From NCBI RefSeq assembly GCF_014050225.1, contig NZ_JACFXV010000006.1:1-64000 (forward strand): 64,000 nucleotides of DNA, given 5' to 3'. The notes below the pieces were generated by a model that worked only from the letters and a program-made list of their open reading frames with translations, was not told the origin of the DNA and searched no databases. Within the stretch, counting starts at the first letter, position 1, and the number at the start of each line of letters is the position of its first letter. Below, piece after piece: positions 9,350 through 17,731 of this stretch. This stretch comes from Stappia albiluteola (GTDB lineage Bacteria; Pseudomonadota; Alphaproteobacteria; Rhizobiales; Stappiaceae). The position numbers and the translations under genes are program-made.

Positions 9350-10063
9350 ATGGACAATGTTCTGCTACTGGGCTTTCTCGTCGGAATGGGCCACGCGCTT
9401 GAAGCCGACCATCTGGCGGCGGTGGGCGCACTCTCGACCCATGGCAGCGTGCGCCGGCATATGGCACTGCGCGGCTTTGCCTGGGGGCTTGGGCACACGC
9501 TTACGCTCTTTGCCATATGCACTGCGGTGATCGTGTTCGCGGTGGCGCTCACGCCGGAGCGGGCCGCCGCACTGGAGTTTGCGGTCGGGGCCATGCTGAT
9601 CTTGCTGGCCGCCGGTGTGCTTTGGCGGCTCTGGCGCACACGGATCCATTTCCACGTGCACAGCCATGATGACGGGCGTCGCCACATCCATGCCCATAGC
9701 CACCGTATCGCCGAGATTCCCCATTCGCGTGATCGCCATGCGCATATCCATGCGCATTTTCCGCTGTCTGCGCTTCTAGTCGGCCTCGTTCACGGTGCCG
9801 CAGGTTCGGCCGGTTTACTGGCGTTGGCAGTCTCTACTGTCAATGACCCCTACGTCGCCCTCTCCTATATACTGATTTTCGGCTTGGGCTCGATGGTCGG
9901 CATGGCCACGCTGACCACTGTCGCGGCCTGGCCGCTCGGGGCGATGGAACGCGGGGCCGGCTGGCTGCATTCCGGCACGATGATGGCCGTCGCCGCGGTG
10001 GCTGCCTGGTTAGGTTTCTCGACTCTGACCCAAACCTGGGCACTCGCCGCGGGGGCGTTTTGA
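9350..10063 (+). CDS. NicO/RcnA-type nickel-cobalt transporter
   Basis: 237 residues from the ATG at 9350; the open frame extends to 9302, but MDNVLLLGFLVGMGHALEADHL is the usual beginning. The HALEADH motif (HX4DH) in the first helix and the GLVHGAAGSAGLL block mark the NicO family of Ni2+/Co2+ permeases and exporters. About six membrane helices are predicted. Between helices 3 and 4 lies a His-rich loop (FHVHSHDD, HIHAHSH, HAHIHAHF) typical of metal binding in this family. Its role is probably Ni/Co export or homeostasis. It stands between two DUF1269 remnants, so it was likely inserted or retained when neighbours decayed. Confidence 0.85.
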   Translation: MDNVLLLGFLVGMGHALEADHLAAVGALSTHGSVRRHMALRGFAWGLGHTLTLFAICTAVIVFAVALTPERAAALEFAVGAMLILLAAGVLWRLWRTRIHFHVHSHDDGRRHIHAHSHRIAEIPHSRDRHAHIHAHFPLSALLVGLVHGAAGSAGLLALAVSTVNDPYVALSYILIFGLGSMVGMATLTTVAAWPLGAMERGAGWLHSGTMMAVAAVAAWLGFSTLTQTWALAAGAF

Positions 10064-10214
10064 TGCAGGCGCATAAATTTGCCTAATCGATTTCGACCAA
10101 CTTGAGGGAACCGAGCGCTGTCGGAAGTGTCAGAGGCCGGGTTTCTTCACTTGCGCGGGGCCGGTCCGCGCTTCCCCACAAGACGAACAGGGACAACTAG
10201 AAGGAATATTTACG

Positions 10215-10530
10215 GGAAGATCCTGATCGCCGTCATCTACAAGCATCGGCCAGACTCCGCCACGGCGATACCGAACGGCTTCACGGTCCCGAAGAGGAAT
10301 ATACCATCGACCTCGCCGACGCCGTGATCGTGCGCCAAAGCGAGAAGGGCAGGCCGCGACTTCAGTACTCGGTTGGCCAAACCTCGTCAGGCGCCTGGAG
10401 TGGCGGTTTCTGGGGCTTCCTGATCGGCGTCTTCTTTGGTCCACTTGGCTCGGTGTCGGGTGGCGAGGGAGGCGCCGGTATTGGCGCACTTTCCGGCTAC
10501 CTGACCGGCTACGGGATCAACGACGACTAA
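10215..10530 (+). pseudogene. DUF1269 membrane protein, frameshifted, no start codon
   Basis: The first codons read T-G-K-I-L-I-A-V-I-Y-K-H-R, where a normal gene has ATG: here it is ACG, after a good GGAAGGAA-type binding site. Around 10265-10280 the frame changes, and the second frame reads EEEYTIDLADAVIVRQSEKG, then SGGFWGFLIGVFF, GALSGYLTGYGINDD and a TAA. That is the classic DUF1269 order: IDLADAVVV strand, glycine-rich membrane hairpin, YGINDD. The usual C-terminal domain after NDD is missing. Start loss, frameshift and truncation together mean a dead gene. Confidence 0.75.
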
Positions 10531-10584
10531 ATCTGCGCGGTGAGCAAGAGAAGGTCGAGCCTTTGCTATCAGGCGCCGTTTATG

Positions 10585-10745
10585 CTGGCACGCTCGATGG
10601 CGACGGACACTGGAATCGCCGCGGTCGAAGGTGCCGCCCACGTCGCCCTCGGGCTGAAGGCGCCGGTGGTACTGACCTCGCGTGCCGAAACGATGCCCGC
10701 GCGGCTTGGTTCGATCGCGCTCGCCGCGTGGTTCCGCCCGAGGGA
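10585..10745 (+). pseudogene. Phosphate acetyl/butyryltransferase C-terminal fragment
   Basis: The frame opening at 10540 contains GIAAVEGAAHVALGLKAPVV and LTSRAETMPARLGSIALA, which matches the end of phosphotransacetylase-type enzymes (A-x-GIVLGARVPIVLTSRADS...). Only this tail remains, fused to unrelated sequence on both sides. Together with DUF3141 upstream it points to a former acetate/propionate kinase-phosphotransacetylase locus. Confidence 0.55.
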
Positions 10746-10834
10746 ACGCGACACCGGATCGCGCGCCCAGCATCGCCAAGCCGGTTCACGTCTGCTGTGG
10801 CGGCGGGGGTGATACGGTGCATTGAAGCAAGATC

Positions 10835-11270
10835 GTGGCAATAAATGTCAAAACGTCAGGAATGGGCGTGCCGAACACCGATGGTGTAGGTCGACGCGAC
10901 TTTGCCCATTATGCCGCCACTGGCGCCGGTGCGGTCGTACGGCCGCGTATCAGTTCGAAAAATCCTTCGGACGACGTCGCCAGCGCCGTCAGGATTGAGG
11001 TGGATCGCTCCGCGATGGGGACCGGCTGGCGGATCGCGATGAAGAGTCAGGGCATACCATCGTTGTCTTGAGGCGTTCGCCTACCGCAATCCAGGCAGCC
11101 CGCTCGGCACCATTCGAAGACTTGCCGAGCCGTTCGATATCATCAAAGAAAACCCGAACGCGACAGCCTACAAACTGGCGCTGGACGAAAACCGTAAGCC
11201 GGTTGACGCGAGCGAAAGGCTCAAAGTGATCTGGGCCTGCAATCACCTGGGCTGCATCCGTCCTGGCTGA
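10835..11270 (+). pseudogene. Rieske iron-sulfur protein (PetA-like) pseudogene
   Basis: The first frame (10835-11071) gives VGRRDFAHYAATGAGAV, then KNPSDDVASAVRIEVDRSAM, which matches the twin-arginine signal and first strand of the ubiquinol-cytochrome c reductase Rieske subunit (compare [20 protein letters not shown] in the intact gene at 14281). It then stops. A second frame continues to 11270 with ASERLKVIWACNHLGCIRPG, a worn version of the first cluster-binding box CTHLGC, with the His-adjacent residues altered, and ends there; the second CPCHGS box is missing. Confidence 0.75.
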
Positions 11271-12430
11271 ACGCGCCCGCTATTGGCGACATCGGCCGAT
11301 TGGTTCTGCTCCTCTTGCCGCACGGACTACGACCCTTCAAGGCGCATCCCGAAAGAAGGAACCCAATAGCAAGGGAAGTTTCTTACGTGGCCATGGCCAA
11401 CAGGGTGCATTCTCACGTGCCAATCGGTCTGCTTGTCGGCTTCGTGGGCGGGTTGGCCAAAATCATCTGCGTTTCGGTCTATGTCGCCGGAATGGGGGTC
11501 AACGCCGCAAAACGTCGCGCGCGGCGGAGCAGAGGCGCTCGGCGTCCGCGGTGGCCCGAATACGCTGTCGTTGGGTGTCGCCGTCCGCCTAGCCTTAGCC
11601 GGATCACTGGACATTACAGTTGCTCTGCGGGCCCTGCCTATCCCTCGGCGCTTTCGGTGTTCCGACCTTGCGCTGGTCCTCGTGGCGCTGAGCGAGGACT
11701 GGGCTTTCGATTTCCTGCTGCAGGTTCTTAGCCCTGATTTAGTGACGATGGGGCCGATGTCCATCAGCTACGTCTCGAAGCTGCTGTTCGGGCCAAGCCC
11801 GAAGGGAGAGAGCCAAAATCCGCCGTGTCCCGAAGAGGTATGGCAAGAACCGCCCATCTTGGCGTCGCGAAATCTTGAAAGGGGTCGCTCTTTCCTGCGG
11901 TTTCGCTCCAAAATCTGAGCAATTTTTGCTTATACCGCACGCCAAATCCTGAATGTCGACCGGCCCTAGGCCATCTGGGGCGATGATCGAGCGACACGAA
12001 TGGTAAAGGGTAAATGGACAGGCCATGAAAGTCAAAGATGTGATGATTACCGCCGTTTTCTCCATGAAGCGTACCCGACGCCCGGACTTGCGATCGAGCT
12101 GCGGTCACCGCTGAAAATAGCCGCGCAGGAGAACGCTGTAAGCGCGACCCCAAGGTCGCACAGAATTGCCCCAAGGTCGATCAGGAAACCGGCGAATGGA
12201 CGGCTCCGCCGAGGATGGAAAAGAGTGGCGTCTGCAGCAAATCTCACGCGAAATGCCATGGAATTGAAAGGATGGGATCAGCAAGTCGGCCTTGATGGGA
12301 ACAACTCTTTCCTCGGTCGTGATCCGATCGCCCTTCGTAATGTGGCAATTTGAAAATCGTCCTTGTTGACTTGGATCAAGGCATTCGGACGGCACCATGG
12401 ATTGAATTACAATGGAATGAGGAGTCCGAC
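11271..12430. other. Decayed stretch, CBS-domain fragment at 12025
   Basis: No intact gene. At 12025 an ATG opens MKVKDVMITAVFSMK, which is how CBS-domain proteins usually begin (MKVKDVMT...), but the frame breaks after about 30 residues. Other frames (11300-11731, 11433-11918, 12000-12353) are open without recognisable domains. Confidence 0.4.
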
Positions 12431-12790
12431 GTGTTTCGTTTTCGCCTGCAGCCTTCGCTTTCCTCGGTGATCGGCGCCATCGCGCTGATCGCCGCGATGA
12501 TGGCTGCAGGTGCGGGTGGGCTTATCCCTGCGCACGGCTTCGCCGACGAGATTCTGGGACAAGTCGTCATTCTGGCCGATGCCGACAATACAGGACAACC
12601 GGATACCGACAAATCGCATGGTGCGGCATTCGGGCATTGCCTGACAGGCGTGAACTGCATGATGGCCGTCCAGACTGCGTCCGCCGCTCTGGACATACCC
12701 AAGCCGGCTCGTTTGTCATCGACAATCGTCCAGCGCGTTATGGTCCCATCACGGATTTACGGGTTCTTCCGCCCGCCACGGCGCGGCTGA
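12431..12790 (+). CDS. Small exported protein of unknown function
   Basis: 119 residues from GTG 12431, preferred because TGAGGAG lies 6-7 bases upstream; the open frame itself extends to 12350. A hydrophobic N-terminal segment (VIGAIALIAAMMAAGAGGL) suggests a signal peptide or membrane anchor. The mature part has HCLTGVNCMM with two Cys, then a basic FFRPPRRG end. Short proteins with this His/Cys box and a terminal RPP motif are common among metal-resistance genes, but I cannot name a family with certainty. It opens the same-strand metal/redox cluster. Confidence 0.6.
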   Translation: MFRFRLQPSLSSVIGAIALIAAMMAAGAGGLIPAHGFADEILGQVVILADADNTGQPDTDKSHGAAFGHCLTGVNCMMAVQTASAALDIPKPARLSSTIVQRVMVPSRIYGFFRPPRRG

Positions 12791-12926
12791 TGCCGCGCCG
12801 CACGCGCAGCTCTTGAACGAGCTCGCGCCCTTCCTTCGACAAGACGGATCGTTAGCGACGCATTGCTTGTAATGCGACGCCCTGATCGGCGTCTACAGGT
12901 TGGTTCCTCAAGGAAGGACACCAGAC

Positions 12927-13106
12927 ATGGACAAGACAGTATCCATCCCGACCGATGGCCGGCGCGCAACCTCCCGCCTGCTGGAAAGCTGCTGCAATGG
13001 TGCGGCAGGCCCCGGGAAGGCGCGTCCGGCAGAAGCCGAAAAAGCCGTGCCGGCCAAACCTGCGCCGGCGCCGACCCAAGGCGGTTGCGGGTGTAGCCAT
13101 CGCTGA
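12927..13106 (+). CDS. Small Cys-rich protein, possible metal binder
   Basis: 59 residues from ATG 12927, preceded by CAAGGAAGGACACC, a good ribosome binding site. The sequence has SCCNGA near residue 23, an Ala/Pro-rich linker and a GGCGCSHR end, so Cys pairs stand at both ends of a flexible chain. This would suit binding of a soft metal such as Cu+, but this is inference from composition and neighbours. No signal peptide. Confidence 0.55.
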   Translation: MDKTVSIPTDGRRATSRLLESCCNGAAGPGKARPAEAEKAVPAKPAPAPTQGGCGCSHR

Positions 13107-13189
13107 CCCGGATGCGCCGGGGCGCTGCACTGTTTACTGCAGTTCGCCCCGCCATCTGAACAGCAAAACAGCAATGAAGGACGTATCCA

Positions 13190-13762
13190 ATGAAAACGAT
13201 CACGACACTCGCTACCGCGCTCGCTCTATCCCTTGCGGCGCCGGGCTTCGCCCTGGCCAACAGCCATCACGGGCACGGCGCCCAGAAAGCGGCCGGGGAC
13301 TATACCAGCCCGATGGGCGGCCAGGCCGGCATGATGCAGGGCATGATGCGCATGATGATGCCGATGATGATGCAGATGCACGGCCAGACAATGGGCGGCG
13401 CCATGACGGGTGTCGGTCCCGAGGGAAGCATGGCCATGATGGATGGCGCGATGATGCTCATGATGATGGGCGGCGACACGATTGGCGCCTCTTCGCCCAA
13501 CGCCGTACGGTCAGCCATGCTCGCGCGGCTTGCCGAGTTTGACGCCGACAAGGACGGCAGCCTATCGCTCTCGGAATTCGAGGTGCTGCACGCCGCGGTG
13601 ACACGCGAGACCACAGTCGATCGGTTCCAGCATCTCGACGCCGACGGCGACGGCCGCATTACCGAGGTCGAAATGGCTGCCCTCGCCAAGCGCGTGGAGA
13701 TGCGGGGAAAGATGAAGGACTTGTCGGAGAAAGAGGATTCCGGAGAGCCCGCCAAAAACTGA
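13190..13762 (+). CDS. Exported Met-rich EF-hand protein
   Basis: 190 residues. A signal peptide (residues 1-24, cleaved after ALA) is followed by a His-containing start and then a striking Met-rich zone at about 43-100 (GMMQGMMRMMMPMMMQM, MMLMMMGG). Two EF-hand loops follow, DADKDGSLSLSE (about 124-135) and DADGDGRITEVE (about 152-163), with Asp at positions 1, 3 and 5 and Glu at 12. The first half probably binds Cu+/Ag+ through methionines in the periplasm, the second Ca2+. The terminal region is charged. It stands alone between the small Cys-rich protein and DUF5676. Confidence 0.7.
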   Translation: MKTITTLATALALSLAAPGFALANSHHGHGAQKAAGDYTSPMGGQAGMMQGMMRMMMPMMMQMHGQTMGGAMTGVGPEGSMAMMDGAMMLMMMGGDTIGASSPNAVRSAMLARLAEFDADKDGSLSLSEFEVLHAAVTRETTVDRFQHLDADGDGRITEVEMAALAKRVEMRGKMKDLSEKEDSGEPAKN

Positions 13763-13832
13763 TGAGCCAGGCACTTCCGGTCCGCTGCAACTGCGGTGGC
13801 GGACCGGAACCTGAAAAGGAAAGAATGAGGGT

Positions 13833-14195
13833 ATGGCACCGATTATCTACTTTGCAGCGGTTGCCGCGGTTCTTTTCATCGCCCTCCGGTTTGCATGTGG
13901 CGATTGTGTCATGGGTCGAAGAACCGCAGGCAATACGCATTTGATCCCGATGTTGGCGCTTGGATGGGCGCTCAGCCTCTTCCTGGCGATCACCTATCTG
14001 GTATGCGTGACCTTCGATCTCCTGTTCCCGAGCTATGCGATGTATGAAACCTGGGCCCGACTGCTGCCGGGTTTCGTTTGGCTTACGCCTGCCGGCTTCG
14101 CGATCGGCCTGATCGAAAGCTTCGTCTATGGCTGGTACGCCGCGCTCATCTTCGCGCCGCTGTATAATTGGTACTCATCGCGGTGGGTGCGATGA
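13833..14195 (+). CDS. DUF5676-type membrane protein
   Basis: 120 residues. An N-terminal hydrophobic stretch (IIYFAAVAAVLFIALRFA) is followed by the family region: LALGWALSLFLAITYLVCV (helix), a short loop, and a second helix pair ending in LIESFVYGWYAALIFAPLYNWY. Function unknown; these proteins are frequently found with copper and cytochrome genes in proteobacteria. A shorter start near 13911 (MGRRTAG) would give the usual family length. It is the intact relative of the broken copy at 6876-7157. Confidence 0.75.
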   Translation: MAPIIYFAAVAAVLFIALRFACGDCVMGRRTAGNTHLIPMLALGWALSLFLAITYLVCVTFDLLFPSYAMYETWARLLPGFVWLTPAGFAIGLIESFVYGWYAALIFAPLYNWYSSRWVR

Positions 14196-14280
14196 GCATA
14201 TCCGAAGCCGGGAAAAGGCTGCGGAGTGTCTCCCGGCTTTGGGCATGCAGAGAACCTGACAACCGAAATCCGGAGATTTG

Positions 14281-14823
14281 AGCATGACCACTGCTGCGGT
14301 CGACGAAGCCGATCTCAACCGGAGGGATTTTCTCTACATCGCTACCGGATCCATGGCTGCGGTCGGGCTCGCGGCGGCGGCGTGGCCGTTCATTGACGCC
14401 ATGAACCCTTCGGCTGAGGTTCGGGGTCAAGCAGCAGTGAATGTCGATCTGACTTCGATGGAGGCAGGTCAGCGGGTCACGGTGAAGTGGCGCGGCAAGC
14501 CGGTGTTCATCGACCGGCGGACATCCGGGCAAATCGAGAGCGCCGTCGCAGATGACGCAGCCGAGCTTAGAGATCCGCAATCTGATGCCGACCGGGTCGA
14601 GGACGCCGAATGGCTGATCGTTGTCGGCATCTGCACCCACTTGGGCTGCGTACCGCTTGGCCAGAAGGTGGGTGAGCCAGTCGGCGATTGGGGAGGCTGG
14701 TTCTGCCCCTGTCATGGGTCGCACTACGACACCTCCGGTCGGATTCGAAAGGGTCCAGCTCCGAAAAACCTCGTGGTTCCGCCTTACGTCCTTGTGCCGG
14801 GTGAAAAAGTCACCATTGGCTGA
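14281..14823 (+). CDS. petA: Rieske iron-sulfur subunit, ubiquinol-cytochrome c reductase
   Basis: About 180 residues. The twin-Arg motif in [12 protein letters not shown] and a single helix anchor the protein in the inner membrane. The cluster boxes CTHLGC and CPCHGS (about residues 118-123 and 142-147) bind the 2Fe-2S group that takes electrons from quinol and passes them to cytochrome c. [12 protein letters not shown] is the conserved strand before the cluster domain. The start can be the ATG at 14284 or the frame opening at 14278. Cytochrome b and c1 genes (petB, petC) do not follow, so it is an orphan Rieske gene in a metal/redox cluster, perhaps serving an alternative complex or the chromosomal bc1. 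Confidence 0.9.
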   Translation, partial: SMTTAAVDEADLNRRDFLYIATGSMAAVGLAAAAWPFIDAMNPSAEVRGQAAVNVDLTSMEAGQRVTVKWRGKPVFIDRRTSGQIESAVADDAAELRDPQSDADRVEDAEWLIVVGICTHLGCVPLGQKVGEPVGDWGGWFCPCHGSHYDTSGRIRKGPAPKNLVVPPYVLVPGEKVTIG

Positions 14824-14843
14824 ACAGAAGGGAAGCTATCCGG

Positions 14844-16229
14844 ATGCCATCGGACAAGCGAAACGCTTTGCGCTTCCTCGGAGCCGCCGGCACCGTCACC
14901 GGGGCGCGCTATCTGATCGAGACCGGCCCGCGCCGCCTTCTCGTCGATTGCGGTCTGTTTCAGGGCTTCAAGACCCTGCGCGACCGTAACCGCAAGCCGT
15001 TCCCGGCGCGTCCGAGCATCATCGACGCAGTGCTTCTCACGCACGCACATCTCGATCATACCGGTTACCTCCCCGCCCTGATCCGGGCGGGCTATGCCGG
15101 GCGCGTCACCTGTACCGAGGCGACGGCCGAGCTTTGCAGCCTGATCCTTCCCGACAGCGGACATTTGCAGGAGGAAGAGGCCCGCTATGCCGTACGCAAG
15201 GGCTATTCCAGGCACAAGAAACCGACGCCCCTCTACACGTTGAAGGACGCCGAGGCGGCGCTCGAACGGCTGGATCCGATTGCCTTCGGTGAGCGCCTTG
15301 ATCTCGGCGACGGTATTGGCGCCACATTCCTCCCGGCGGGGCATCTTTTGGGTGCAGCGCAGATCCGGCTCGAGATCGGGAACCGGGTCGTGCATTTCAG
15401 CGGTGATCTGGGTCACGTCCCCGATCCACTGATGCGGCCGCCCGCATCTTTCGGCGGCGCGGATGTGCTTGTCTGCGAATCGACTTACGGCAATCGCAGC
15501 CATCCGGATATCGACCCAGAGGCAGAACTTGCGCCGATCCTCAAGCGCACTTTCGCTCGTGGCGGGACGGTCCTGATCCCATCCTTCGCGGTCGGCCGCG
15601 CGCAGGGGCTGATGTACCACGTTGCACGGCTGATGAAGCGCGGCGAGATCCCGCGCGTGCCCGTTTTTCTTAACAGCCCAATGTCTGTCGATGCGACCGA
15701 GATCTATCACCGCCATCATGACGAGCATCACGTATCTCGGGAAGACTGCCTGGCCATGTTCCAACTGGCCAAGCGCGTGCAAACGGTCGAGCAATCGAAG
15801 GAACTCAACACTCGTCGGGGTCCAATGATCATCGTTTCGGCCAGCGGCATGCTGACGGGAGGGCGCATTCTGCACCATCTGGTCAGCTTCGGTCCGGACC
15901 GCCGCAATACGATCCTTCTGTCCGGTTTTCAGGCTGGCGGTACGCGAGGCGCTGCGCTGGCAGATGGAGCGAGAAATCTGCGCATGTTCGGGCGCGAAGT
16001 TCCGATCGCGGCCGAGGTTGTTCAACTTCAGAGTTTCTCGGGTCATGCAGACGCAGACGAGATCCTGCGCTGGATGGGCAGCGCGCCGCGACCACCCGCC
16101 ATGACCTATGTCACCCATGGCGAACCTTCGGCCGCCGATACCCTGCGCGAAAGGATCGAGCACGAACTCGGCTGGGCGGCGCGCGCACCGGAACATCTCG
16201 ACACTATCTGGCTGGATCGTCCGCGATGA
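14844..16229 (+). CDS. Beta-CASP metallo-beta-lactamase-fold hydrolase
   Basis: 461 residues. The zinc motif THAHLDHTG (about 66-74), an Asp region in HFSGDLGH (about 185-192), and the beta-CASP motifs (ESTYGN, PSFAVGRAQ, SASGMLTGGR, and SFSGHADADE at about 395) are complete. This family acts on RNA 3' ends or on small phosphodiesters, and members are often annotated as RNA-processing exonucleases. It begins a run of three genes with 4-bp ATGA overlaps (16226-16229 and 17728-17731), so it is probably translated together with the phosphorylase and the PRPP-synthetase-like protein. No signal peptide, cytoplasmic. Confidence 0.9.
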   Translation: MPSDKRNALRFLGAAGTVTGARYLIETGPRRLLVDCGLFQGFKTLRDRNRKPFPARPSIIDAVLLTHAHLDHTGYLPALIRAGYAGRVTCTEATAELCSLILPDSGHLQEEEARYAVRKGYSRHKKPTPLYTLKDAEAALERLDPIAFGERLDLGDGIGATFLPAGHLLGAAQIRLEIGNRVVHFSGDLGHVPDPLMRPPASFGGADVLVCESTYGNRSHPDIDPEAELAPILKRTFARGGTVLIPSFAVGRAQGLMYHVARLMKRGEIPRVPVFLNSPMSVDATEIYHRHHDEHHVSREDCLAMFQLAKRVQTVEQSKELNTRRGPMIIVSASGMLTGGRILHHLVSFGPDRRNTILLSGFQAGGTRGAALADGARNLRMFGREVPIAAEVVQLQSFSGHADADEILRWMGSAPRPPAMTYVTHGEPSAADTLRERIEHELGWAARAPEHLDTIWLDRPR

Positions 16230-17731
16230 CCCAGACGCTCTCCCTTGTCCCAGCTCGAATCGACACCTATCGCCAACCGGTGGTCTACATGGCCGAGGAT
16301 TGCCACATCTGCCGCGCCGAGGGCTTCGCCGCCCAGACCCGTGTTCGGATCGACCTGGGCGAGCGGTGGATTGTCGCCACCTTGAATGTGGTGGCGACGG
16401 GCGGGTGGCTGAAGGTTGATCAGGCGGCGCTCTCGGTTTCGGCCTGGTCTGCGCTTGGCGCACGGCCGGGGGACCGCGGGCGTTTCTCGCATCCCGAGCC
16501 CGCTGCCTCGGCCACCCGCATTCGGGCCAAGGCCTACGGGGAACGTCTCGCTGGGCGAGATTTCGCCGTCGTCGTGCGCGACACGCTCGACAACCGGCTG
16601 TCGGAGATCGAGCTCGCCGCTTTCCTCACCGCCTGCACCGGCGACAGGCTCGACGAGGTCGAGACGGAGGCGTTGACCCGGGCGATGCTGGACGCGGGCG
16701 ATCGGCTCGACTGGGAAGGGCGCCGGGTGCTCGACAAGCATTGTGTCGGCGGGTTGCCGGGCAACCGCACGACGCCGATTGTGGTCGCCATCGTTGCTGC
16801 GGCAGGAGAATTGATCCCCAAGACCTCGAGCCGTGCCATCACCTCGCCTGCAGGTACCGCTGACACGATGGAGGTCATGGCACCGGTCGATCTGGATGCG
16901 GCGGCGTTGCGCAAGGTCGTTGAGGCCGTGGGTGGCTGCGTCGTATGGGGCGGCGCGCTGAACCTCAGCCCGGCGGATGATCACTTTATTCGTATCGAAC
17001 GCCCCCTCGATCTCGATTCCACCGGCCAGCTCGTGGCGAGCGTGCTGTCGAAAAAGGCGGCGGTGGGATCGAGTCATGTCCTGATCGATATGCCGGTCGG
17101 ACCGACCGCCAAGGTGCGCAGCCGCTCTGCGGCGGACGCGCTCGGGGCGCGGCTCTTGGCCGTCGGTCGACGGATGGGGCTGGATGTGACCCTGCATATC
17201 AGCGATGGCGCCGGCCCGGTCGGGCGCGGCATCGGCCCTGCGCTCGAGGCGGCAGATGTTCTGGCGGTATTGCGGCGCCAGGCAGATGCGCCGATGGACC
17301 TTCGATCACGAGCGCTCGACCTCGCCGGTGGGTTGCTCGACATTGCGTCGGGAGTGCATGGCAAAGGCCGCGCCCGGGCCGCGGCACTGCTCGACAGCGG
17401 TGCGGCCGAGGCGAAGTTCATGATGATCTGCGCTGCCCAGGGCGGATTCCGCGAGCCCGAAGCCGCGCCTGCGCGACACGAGATCATTGCTCCGCGCGCG
17501 GGCATGCTGGAGACCATCGACAACCGGATCATAGCGCGCATCGCCAAGCTTGCCGGCGCCCCGCGCCAGAAGTGCGCAGGCATCCGGCTCGATAGCCGGC
17601 TTGGCGACAGGGTGGAGGCCGGCCAGCCGCTCTACACAATCCACGCAGCCACACGAGGCGAACTGGCCTATGCGCGCGCCTATGCGGAGGCCCACCCCGA
17701 GGTCATGCCGATCCGCGAGGTGACGCCATGA
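16226..17731 (+). CDS. Thymidine/AMP phosphorylase family protein
   Basis: 501 residues. A ~90-residue N-terminal domain (residues 1-90) is followed by the pyrimidine/AMP phosphorylase core: DNRLSEIELAAFLTA, DKHCVGGLPGNRTTP (phosphate loop) and KTSSRAITSPAGTADTMEV, then the C-terminal domain with GARLLAVGRRMGL and IIAPRAGML. The extended N-terminus is as in AMP phosphorylases, which split nucleoside monophosphates to base and ribose-1,5-bisphosphate; bacterial relatives are usually called putative thymidine phosphorylase. Which substrate applies here cannot be settled from sequence. Overlaps the genes on both sides by four bases. Confidence 0.85.
   Translation: MTQTLSLVPARIDTYRQPVVYMAEDCHICRAEGFAAQTRVRIDLGERWIVATLNVVATGGWLKVDQAALSVSAWSALGARPGDRGRFSHPEPAASATRIRAKAYGERLAGRDFAVVVRDTLDNRLSEIELAAFLTACTGDRLDEVETEALTRAMLDAGDRLDWEGRRVLDKHCVGGLPGNRTTPIVVAIVAAAGELIPKTSSRAITSPAGTADTMEVMAPVDLDAAALRKVVEAVGGCVVWGGALNLSPADDHFIRIERPLDLDSTGQLVASVLSKKAAVGSSHVLIDMPVGPTAKVRSRSAADALGARLLAVGRRMGLDVTLHISDGAGPVGRGIGPALEAADVLAVLRRQADAPMDLRSRALDLAGGLLDIASGVHGKGRARAAALLDSGAAEAKFMMICAAQGGFREPEAAPARHEIIAPRAGMLETIDNRIIARIAKLAGAPRQKCAGIRLDSRLGDRVEAGQPLYTIHAATRGELAYARAYAEAHPEVMPIREVTP

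Noticed and set aside
13300-13440. Tandem ATG-rich sequence as a DNA repeat
   Set aside because: Explained by Met codons in the Met-rich exported protein.
14784-16463. Minus-strand open frame of 559 codons
   Set aside because: Shadow of the beta-CASP hydrolase; Arg/Gln-rich antisense composition.
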